37,255 bases of DNA. Origin: Paraphysomonas bandaiensis (taxonomy: Eukaryota; Chrysophyceae). How positions within the stretch are numbered: the stretch's first letter is position 1; each line of letters begins with the position of its first letter. Location of the stretch: positions 1-37,255 of the forward strand of contig CBFFRP010000304.1 of assembly GCA_965644295.1 (NCBI GenBank), in the 5' to 3' direction. A model generated the notes under the pieces. It did not search any database and was not told the origin of the DNA. It was given only the letters and a program-made list of their open reading frames with translations. A program made the translations under genes and the position numbers. This document shows, one piece after another, positions 29,490 to 37,255 of the stretch.

Positions 29490-31870
29490 ATGTCTCTTAA
29501 TTATACCAGTGAAATATGTATTATATTGACCCTAATTACTGGTCTATGTACATTCCTACCTATCCTTCTTAAGCAAGGGTTTGATGGGGCTCATCTATTC
29601 TCTACACTTGATTTAAATGATACAATGATGTTTCATGTATCACTTGTAGCTACATTCTCTGCAGCAATGCCTATGACACTCGATACATTACTAGATTTTA
29701 GGTTACCATTAAGAGCAATACTTCCACACTGGTCAATAGTAGCAGCATTAGGATTACCTGGTATAATAACATATATTGCATATTATACAGGGGGGAAGAC
29801 TGGGGCGATATCAATATCGTTTATGTGTTTACTTGCCCGTGAAATGATTCTAAGAGGGTCTCTGTTGAGCTACCTGTTGTATGACGGATGCTCTTGGAAA
29901 ACAGTAACAACAGTAGGGGGAGTTTGGCTTATGACTGCATTCTCGCTTCAGGTGTTGGTGTGGCGCACTTTTAGACCGGACATTATTCCGCATTCGTGGA
30001 ATACTTGTGGTAGAATTTTATCGTTATTCTCCGCTATTGTTGTCAGTGGAATGGTAATTATTCGCTTGCGCAAGGCCAGAACACCTTCGTGTGGAGCTAA
30101 CTCAGAAACATATGTGATACTATATCCAGTACTTTTTGCGCTAAATATCTTACTTAAGTTCTGCATACTCTTCACAACAAATGATATGGCATACTCTGGA
30201 TTTGTTGATATGTTTGTGTGCATTTTAGCAACCACTATTCCTGGTCGACAAGCGAGACAAGAAAAGGCTATAGCCGAGGTAACGTTTTACGTGAAATATA
30301 CATGCCTATATTAAAATAACTGCAGCATATAATTGAGTCTAAGAGAAACTATGTGAGTTATGTATCGCACGAGATCCGCACACCACTAAATGCGGCGTAC
30401 ATGGGCATCCAACTACTGGCTAAAGAATGTAATCGAGGGCTAAAAGAAAGCGCTGAGTTTTGGAGTATATTGGATGATGTTGACACCTCATGCAGAGTTG
30501 CTATCGATATTCTAAATGAGTTTTTACTGGCCAATAAGCTAGAAGCTGGAAAGGTCTCACTAGAAAAGGAACTAGTTGGAGCAGCAGAGTTAATAAGGAG
30601 TGTTGCAGACCCCTTTGGTGTGCAGGTATTGTGCCAGTCACTTTGTTGTCATTTTCTTAGCTCGTATATAGGCTCGTCAGAAAGGAGTGGAGTTTTTACA
30701 TGATGGTGATTCACACTTGGACCCGGTTCTTATAACAAACGACGTTCATATTAATGTGGACGCTAGGAAAGTCGGCCAAGTTTTGCGAAACTTGATCTCC
30801 AATGCACTGAAATTCACGCCTAGGGGTGGCCGGGTAGATGTGTATGCCTACCTCACTACTAAGTCACAGGCCTCGTATTCGGGAAATTCACTGTTTTCGA
30901 TTCCTCACAGCAGTGTTCAACCGATAGCGTCTTCATTCAATGAAGGAAACCTGAGTTCCACACGGAAGTCTTCCGAAGACCGATGTTACGATTTGGACAA
31001 TAATGTTCTTCGTATTGAAGTGCACGATAGTGGTGTGGGCATATCTCCGGTATGAATATATATATGATATGTGCACAATATATCATTGTTTTTCGCCAGG
31101 AAAACCAGCTGAAGTTGTTTGGTGAAATAGTGCAGTTCAATGCCGCACAACTTCAAAATGGCGGCGGCTCTGGTATAGGATTGTGGAGTAAGTGAAGTAG
31201 TGGATTACATATTGCGTACTTATGTTATTCTCCTGTAGTATCTAAAAAGATCGTTGATCTCCATGGCGGACGAATTGGAGTAACATCTGAACTAGGAAAA
31301 GGGTCAATGTTCTTTGTGGAGCTAGATGAAGCTAAGTTGGAGCCGTTTTCTACGAAGACCCTTGCAGTAAAGTCAAGTGTTAAGGATATCAGTAGTCGAA
31401 GATTACTTGCTTCATCATCAAATCGCAGTATATGTCAGGATTGTATAGGTGTTGTACGAGATATTAACGTCCTCATCGTGGATGACTCAGCTGTGAATCG
31501 AAAGATGTTGACTCGTCTAATTGAGCCATCAGTTGGCCATATATCTCAAGCTGAAAATGGTCTTGAGGCTGTGTCGAAAGTACGTGAGACTATGTCGTCT
31601 AATTCATCACTCGATTTGATATTCATGGACGCCACCATGCCTGAGATGTGTGGCACAGATGCCACTGTACTAATTAGAGAAATGGGATTCGTAGGCATGA
31701 TAGTATTTCTCACTGGTAATGCAATGCCAGAAGATATTCTTCGATTTAAGGCAGTTGGTGCGAATGACGTCATTGCAAAACCTTGCACCATTGAAAGTGT
31801 AGAAAGGATTCTTTTGTCTGTAGGTAGACAGACGATTGATAGTTCTGGTAGTGTTTGTGATTCTATATAA
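29490..31870 (+). CDS. Hybrid histidine kinase with multi-pass membrane domain
   Basis: Five exons (29490-30278, 30326-30625, 30672-31049, 31100-31187, 31239-31870), with 46-51 nt introns in consistent phase, give about 728 residues. The first 260 residues contain about seven or eight hydrophobic segments, a likely membrane sensor. The HisKA domain has VSHEIRTPLN with the phospho-accepting His near residue 278. The ATPase domain has NLISNALKFTPRGG (N box), HDSGVGIS (G1) and GGGSGIGLW (G2). A C-terminal receiver domain starts near VLIVDDS and has FMDATMPEM with the phospho-accepting Asp near 648 and the conserved AKP lysine. All catalytic residues look intact. Signal and output partner are unknown, and the receiver would pass the phosphate on to a phosphotransfer protein. 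It is not related to the neighbouring genes in any visible way. Confidence 0.93.
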
Positions 31871-32808
31871 AGTGTAGGGTAGGTAATATTTGACGAATGT
31901 TACCCTCTCTTTGGATGACACGCTTACATTGTGTATTTGGTTTACAATATTATATGTATAGTGATGATTTGTATCTCGTTCATGTCATTGGCTGAAACGC
32001 CAATGTACCTCTACGATCTTTCTATTTTTTATTTGGATTTTTAAAATAAATGTATACATATTATGATATTTGCCGAAGATAAAAACTGATTTTTAATATA
32101 TTGTTACTTTTATTTCTCGAAAAGATAGGTGGTCTAACTGTGCCACTCGGTCGTAGCTAGCTATGATACAATTTGATATGCTGTAAACAATAAGTGCTAA
32201 ACTAGACATTCTCAGATACCTTAAATCTTAAATGCACCACCGATAGAGGAATTCACTACTCTCGAAAACTCTGTCACACTAACAATAGTAGCTGGCAGCG
32301 TCTGGGGCTAACTCAACCTGATCTACTGTTAGAATACGTATCCTAAGATAGAGCTGTACTATTTGTTAAATACAATGTGAAAAAACAACACTTTAACAAA
32401 TACTGTGTAGATGTATAATGTTAAAACTGAATTATGATGGCAACAATTCAAGAGACAGAAAGTTATCAATGGTTGTTGTTATAAGGCTAAAATTATGCTG
32501 AAGTAACCGTGTAGGAAATTATGGATGTAGATTGAGCAACTTTGGTTGAACTATAGACGGATATTTACGTAATGTCACATACAAGGTCGTGCCATCCTAA
32601 AGATGCAGCCAAGCGGTGTCGAGCAACGTTGCTAGCATTAAAAATAGATATACATTGGATTGCAACTCATTCTCATAGTAACACATAACAAAATTACTTT
32701 GTACGATTAACTTTAAAAACTATCCATAATGTTTACAATACACCTATAGTAATATCCTCCCGTTTAATACATACTAATTGTGACTGTGAGTACCGTTACA
32801 AGGTAAGA
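31871..32808. other. No gene recognised
   Basis: The gap lies between the 3' ends of the histidine kinase (+) and the small basic protein (-). It is AT-rich with no open frame, repeat or RNA gene that could be supported. Confidence 0.5.
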
Positions 32809-33243
32809 CTATGATGTTGGTACAAGTATGAGTGAATTAGGTACTAGTTTCTTCTCATGTCCGCCTTTTCTTCTTCTTCTTTTCTTTCGTTTTGTAGACA
32901 CTGTTTCATTTGTCGTATCTTCTACAGTAACATCTTTCACAGTCGTATGTTTCACAGTCGTATGTTTCACTGTTGCTTCATTCACAGATTCAGATAATTG
33001 AATTTGTTTTATATCAATTGAATCATTACATAAATTAGACACATCTGTTGAACTACTTTGTAGATTATCTGTCTGTAGTTTGTCTGTATCATCTGCTGTA
33101 TGATTTGCTGAGTGAGTTGGTTGAAGTTTAGCTTTTTTCTTTGCTAATTCATTCCAATAGAGATCCTCTTCAAGCTCACGTGTACGCCATTTCTTCCACC
33201 TACTTGCTATCTTAGAAGGAAGTTTACGAGCTGGTTTTGGCAT
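32809..33243 (-). CDS. Small basic protein of unknown function
   Basis: A single-exon frame of 144 residues. The N-terminus (MPKPARKLPSKIASRWKKWR) is basic and may be helical, the middle is Ser, Thr and Asp-rich and looks disordered, and residues about 95-112 repeat VKHTT-type units. A strongly basic stretch KRKKRRRRKGG near residue 119-129 would be a nuclear or nucleolar targeting signal. A TTATATAA site lies 44-51 nt upstream of the ATG, which supports real expression. No family was recognised. Confidence 0.6.
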   Translation of the reverse strand: MPKPARKLPSKIASRWKKWRTRELEEDLYWNELAKKKAKLQPTHSANHTADDTDKLQTDNLQSSSTDVSNLCNDSIDIKQIQLSESVNEATVKHTTVKHTTVKDVTVEDTTNETVSTKRKKRRRRKGGHEKKLVPNSLILVPTS

Positions 33244-33286
33244 ATAATGGATAGAGGGATATGTATGGATGGAGGGGGATAGATGG

Positions 33287-33294
33287 TTATATAA
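33287..33294 (-). promoter_or_regulatory. Putative TATA box of the small basic protein gene
   Basis: TTATATAA lies about 45 nt upstream of the ATG at 33243 and is the best core-promoter candidate there. The evidence is positional only. Confidence 0.35.
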
Positions 33295-33390
33295 GAGAGG
33301 AGAGGTTGAGAACTATATACATATATACAAGAAGTGCATACATACAGGAAGTGTGTGGTATACCACAAGAAGTATGAGGAGAGCCCACTG

Positions 33391-33507
33391 ATGTATGTAT
33401 GTATGTATGTATGTATGTATGTATGTATGTATGTATGTATGTATGTATGTATGTATGTATGTATGTATGTATGTATGTATGTATGTATGTATGTATGTAT
33501 GTATGTA
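33391..33507. repeat. (ATGT)n microsatellite, about 29 units
   Basis: An uninterrupted tetranucleotide tract of 117 nt. It lies in the intergenic region between the small basic protein and the peroxiredoxin gene. Open frames through it on both strands are artefacts. Confidence 0.98.
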
Positions 33508-33856
33508 GGAAGAAAGAATATGTTGTATTAATCAATCATATTCCCTCCTCTTGAAACCCATTGATTTGATTTGTTAAAGAACTCCACATCTTTCAGTTTA
33601 TATTCTTCAAGATATACATATAAAAAAACTACTCATATCTTACACATACAGCAGCAGGAATTCCTATAGTCTCATAGTATATGTACAGCAGTGTGTATAC
33701 TGCTGTAGATGATCATCCAGATATCTCATACATAGCTGCCTAATATAACACGCATACAACACTCTAAGTCCCCATATATCCATATATCACTATTGTTCTA
33801 CACACATTCCAAACATCTCTCTACCTATTAATCACTCATTCTATATAGAATTCATT
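33508..33856. other. Upstream region of the peroxiredoxin gene
   Basis: AT-rich DNA with no gene. CTATATAG lies just before the ATG at 33857, and several TATA-like runs occur further upstream. No specific site can be assigned. Confidence 0.4.
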
Positions 33857-34711
33857 ATGATGCGGACAGTGTTTCAGCGATCTCATATCTATAGAAACAC
33901 CAGACACTTATCTAACTTACGTTTAGGAGGTAACTTCATACATATACATACATGTACACATATAACGCATATATTATACTAGATACGGCACCAAATTTTA
34001 CTCAGAAGAGTACTATGGGGACTATCAACTTCCATGAGTGGATAGGAGACTCTTGGTGCATCCTGTTTTCCCATCCACGTGCATTTACACCCGTATGTAC
34101 CACTGAACTCGGATACATGGCTAAAATTAAGTCGGAGTTTGATAAGCGTGGAGTGAAGGTATTTATTAATGTATTTTGTTTTTTATGATGGATTATTTTG
34201 GCTTTGATAGATTGCGGCTGTTTCTGTTGACAGCGTTGAAGACGATTTAAAGTGGTCGGAAGATATCAAGGACGTTAAAGGTCTTATTCAGGACGCAATT
34301 TGTGTATTTAATTGATGAATGGTGTCTATAGGACATGAAGTTAACTACCCGATTATTGCTGATATGGACCGTACTGTTTGTGAGAAGTACGGTATGTTAA
34401 TGAGTGAAGACGATATATCTGGAGCTCCTCCTGCAACTGTACGATCGGTATTTGTTATCGGACCGGATAAGAAAATTAAACTTACCATCACTTATCCTCC
34501 GAGCACTGGAAGAAATTTCGACGAGGTGCTGCGTGTTGTGGATTCCCTGCAGCTAACTCACAATAGGAAGCTCGCCACGCCGGTCAATTGGAATCAAGGA
34601 GAGAAATGTGTTATTCTTCCCACAGTTAATGATGACGATGCGAAGAAAATGTTTGGCAGTTTTGACGCTGTCAAGCCATATCTACGGATGGTTGATCCTC
34701 CATCGAAGTAG
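33857..34711 (+). CDS. 1-Cys peroxiredoxin, Prx6 type, with probable mitochondrial presequence
   Basis: Four exons (33857-33929, 33983-34158, 34211-34280, 34332-34711), with 51-53 nt introns, give about 232 residues. The enzyme reduces hydrogen peroxide and lipid or organic peroxides. The peroxidatic cysteine lies in [10 protein letters not shown] at about residue 63. The C-terminal part ([31 protein letters not shown]) has the long dimerisation region that marks the Prx6 subfamily, and no resolving Cys is obvious. The first exon encodes [20 protein letters not shown], rich in Arg and without acidic residues, as in mitochondrial presequences. The usual Prx6 start corresponds to LRLGDTAPNF at the first splice junction. 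The yeast mitochondrial 1-Cys peroxiredoxin has a comparable extension. Confidence 0.92.
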
Positions 34712-35214
34712 GATATATATCCCATTCCCTGTTTCTATCGGGTGTCGTTTCGTATGATGCTTGCTCTATGATGTCCAAGCACATGGCATGACGGCGTAAT
34801 TGTAACGATTCGTACTTTAATAAAATTTTGATTATTTACGCAATTGACGTCCTCAATTTTGTATAATTGATTGTGATAGCAAAAAACTACATATGGGAGC
34901 TGGTTTTTATGATTAGAATGAAATATGCTCATTGGAGCGATATGTTAGCCATGTCGAATAAAATAGAAAAATGACTCAGACTTTACTTTATTATTGTTGT
35001 GAAACTTACTTGTAAGAACTCATTACAATAACATAAGTATTGTTAGTGCTCAGTACACTTCTACTATATATGTTATTGCGACCTCCAGCTATAGACTTGT
35101 AAAATAGAGTTTTTATAGACTTGTAGGGATGTATCCTATATCTTGGAGGTTGGAGTTGTGACGTAATATACGAGAATAATGGTATACAAGTATACAATAT
35201 CCATCAGGTAAGTA
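34712..35214. other. No gene recognised
   Basis: This gap lies between convergent 3' ends of the peroxiredoxin (+) and glycosyltransferase (-) genes. An imperfect inverted repeat around 35082-35152 (CGACCTCC with GGAGGTTG and neighbouring bases) is the only structure noticed. Confidence 0.5.
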
Positions 35215-36477
35215 TTACAATTCATTGTTACTAATAGCAGAAGTAAGACTTGTTATTCTATCTATAATAATATTTGCAACATGTTCAGGTGAGTAACTCA
35301 TTTTAACGAATTTTTGTGCTTTATGTCCTATCCGCTTTCCTTGCATTGGGTTACGGTGCAAATAACTCATTAGCTGTTGCAAATGCTGTACACTCGGCTC
35401 AGCTGTGCCATCACGGTTCAGCGTGTACTCTAAAGGATAGGAATGATTGTGTTTCATGTACATAGTCGGTCCGCTGTAATTGGTAACTATTACAGGTAGA
35501 CCGGCCGCCATAGCTTCTATACAAGGTAAGCACCAACCTTCCCCTCTGGAGGGAAGAACAAAGGCATCAGCTGTTCTATAAAGAGTGCGCAGTTCCGATT
35601 TACTCAATTCGTTGTGTATTAATCTAACCTTGGCCAATGATTTCATTGGACGATTGAAAATGCGTCGAGCGTAGGAATCAAATACTTTCAATAGATTTGT
35701 AGGTCCTGGCACCCAGTGCGGCTTGTAAGATCGAATTACTAACTCTACTTCATCCTCACTTGTAAATATGCTCCAAAAGGCGCTCAAGAGTATATCCCAA
35801 CCTTTCCTATGCTCGTGTTTGTACGTTGATACAAAGCGGTATACTCCACTTTTCTTCGGCGGCAAAATACCGGAACTATCATCATCAGTCTTGTCAGCGT
35901 AGAAGTCAATATTAACAGCTTCAGGAACGACATGAACTTTACCCGCAGGAACACCATGAGATATAAAAACATGCATATGAAAGTAAGATGGTACCCACAC
36001 TTCGTCTACTTCTTTGATATCTTCAATATCTTGAACAGACAAATAATTTGATTCAGTCATCATTCGACCAATCACATACTTTGGACGATTAGTAGATATT
36101 CGAGTCACTTCAGGACGAAAATTTGAATCTGGAAGTTTGTGATGTATGAGTATACTTCCTTTTAATAAAGGAGTATGTGTAGTGTATTGGGTTTGTAGCT
36201 GGTGTATTATAGAGGCCTCTTGAGGGATTAATGTTGATAAAAACTGCTCTGTACATTGTCCAATATCAAGAAACAGTTGATTATGAGGTAACTGTGATGA
36301 TAATCCATATAAAATAGTTGATATTTCATTAAAAAATCCTGATGAATCACATCCAATAGGTGCATACCATATAACAGGAGGGAACTCGATGGCTCTAGAT
36401 GATATAGAGGCTACAGAGACTATAGATGGTAGAGTATATATCATAATACAATAAAATACAAGTAAACACCATAACAT
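35215..36477 (-). CDS. Glycosyltransferase of the GT-B fold, family 4-like
   Basis: A single-exon protein of 420 residues. It begins with a hydrophobic segment (about residues 1-25) that is a signal peptide or signal anchor, which suggests action in the secretory pathway. The N-terminal Rossmann domain is less conserved. The C-terminal nucleotide-sugar-binding domain has YKHEHRKGWDILLSAF, LYRTADAFVLPSRGEGWCLP and CIEAMAAGLPVIVTNYSGP, which contain the E-x7-E motif and the usual GT1/GT4 pattern. It should transfer a sugar from a nucleotide donor to a glycan, protein or lipid. Donor and acceptor are unknown. The ATG at 36477 is the first in the frame and TATA-like DNA lies upstream. Confidence 0.88.
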   Translation of the reverse strand: MLWCLLVFYCIMIYTLPSIVSVASISSRAIEFPPVIWYAPIGCDSSGFFNEISTILYGLSSQLPHNQLFLDIGQCTEQFLSTLIPQEASIIHQLQTQYTTHTPLLKGSILIHHKLPDSNFRPEVTRISTNRPKYVIGRMMTESNYLSVQDIEDIKEVDEVWVPSYFHMHVFISHGVPAGKVHVVPEAVNIDFYADKTDDDSSGILPPKKSGVYRFVSTYKHEHRKGWDILLSAFWSIFTSEDEVELVIRSYKPHWVPGPTNLLKVFDSYARRIFNRPMKSLAKVRLIHNELSKSELRTLYRTADAFVLPSRGEGWCLPCIEAMAAGLPVIVTNYSGPTMYMKHNHSYPLEYTLNRDGTAEPSVQHLQQLMSYLHRNPMQGKRIGHKAQKFVKMSYSPEHVANIIIDRITSLTSAISNNEL

Positions 36478-36729
36478 TATATACTAATATCCTAACAATA
36501 ATATCTATGGATATTAGAAGAATATGATGGAGTATGCAATGGAATTGTTAGCTATGAGGTCAGTGTACATACTGCTGTATGGAGTATTCATGGTAATTGA
36601 GATAAGAAGGACAGCATATGGATAAATATAATATTTATATTTGGATAAATATAATATATATTTATATAATACTAGGTTTCCTGGTAGAAACATGGGATTT
36701 TTACAGCACCTTTGAAATCGTAGTGTACA

Positions 36730-37255
36730 GTATGTATGTATGTATGTATGTATGTATGTATGTATGTATGTATGTATGTATGTATGTATGTATGTATGTA
36801 TGTATGTATGTATGTATGTATGTATGTATGTATGTATGTATGTATGTATGTATGTATGTATGTATGTATGTATGTATGTATGTATGTATGTATGTATGTA
36901 TGTATGTATGTATGTATGTATGTATGTATGTATGTATGTATGTATGTATGTATGTATGTATGTATGTATGTATGTATGTATGTATGTATGTATGTATGTA
37001 TGTATGTATGTATGTATGTATGTATGTATGTATGTATGTATGTATGTATGTATGTATGTATGTATGTATGTATGTATGTATGTATGTATGTATGTATGTA
37101 TGTATGTATGTATGTATGTATGTATGTATGTATGTATGTATGTATGTATGTATGTATGTATGTATGTATGTATGTATGTATGTATGTATGTATGTATGTA
37201 TGTATGTATGTATGTATGTATGTATGTATGTATGTATGTATGTATGTATGTATGT
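36730..37255. repeat. Very long (GTAT)n microsatellite running off the window
   Basis: An apparently perfect tetranucleotide tract of at least 526 nt, about 131 units, continues to the end of the window. The same motif forms the tract at 33391-33507. It is not a telomeric motif. The length in the assembly may be limited by read length. Confidence 0.98.

Noticed and set aside
33287-33535. Open frames on both strands through the tetranucleotide tract
   Set aside because: They encode only the translated microsatellite and have no other coding evidence.
36730-37255. Telomere at the window end
   Set aside because: GTAT is not a known telomeric repeat and the same motif occurs internally at 33391-33507.

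Overview
The window is nuclear DNA from a unicellular eukaryote, most likely a stramenopile alga or a related protist. The reasons are: short GT-AG introns, nearly all 46-60 nt (89-101 nt in three cases); a cell-surface protein with Ser-Pro-Thr (SPT) repeats of the kind common in stramenopiles; a cytochrome b5-fused front-end fatty-acid desaturase; a membrane hybrid histidine kinase; and AT-rich intergenic DNA with TATA-type sites and long (GTAT)n microsatellites. The species cannot be named from the sequence alone. No rRNA, tRNA or CRISPR was recognised.

Layout. (1) 593-6721: a PRMT4/CARM1-type arginine methyltransferase (-) is divergent from an ankyrin-DHHC palmitoyltransferase of the Akr1/TIP1/ZDHHC17 type (+), followed by a membrane-anchored SGNH hydrolase (-). 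(2) 7145-16207: an accessory island of nested mobile DNA. It holds a deleted copy of a tyrosine recombinase gene cut by an LTR, a Copia-like LTR/gag remnant, a frameshifted SF2 helicase resembling origin-binding proteins, two AT-rich virus-like genes of which one is broken by a solo LTR, a coiled-coil kinase gene, and an almost intact tyrosine recombinase gene running into a complex tandem array. (3) 16950-20901: front-end desaturase (+) and an EF-hand protein with an N-terminal acylation motif (-). (4) 20902-24356: gene-poor, with an LTR fragment and short repeats. (5) 24357-28731: a type I membrane protein with SPT repeats (+) and a Cys-rich protein of unknown function (-). (6) 29490-36477: hybrid histidine kinase (+), small basic protein (-), 1-Cys peroxiredoxin with a probable mitochondrial presequence (+), and a family-4-type glycosyltransferase (-). 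The window ends inside a (GTAT)n tract longer than 500 bp.

The host genes do not form an operon or a single pathway. They are ordinary eukaryotic genes with separate promoters. One possible link is that the EF-hand protein carries a Met-Gly-Cys myristoylation/palmitoylation signal and a palmitoyltransferase lies in the same window, but that connection is only inference. The most unusual content is the island: two copies of the same recombinase family in different states of decay, helicase-like sequence that shares a short block with the array behind the intact recombinase, and LTR pieces that cut at least two older genes. Exon boundaries were placed by eye from splice-site consensus, reading-frame phase and family similarity.
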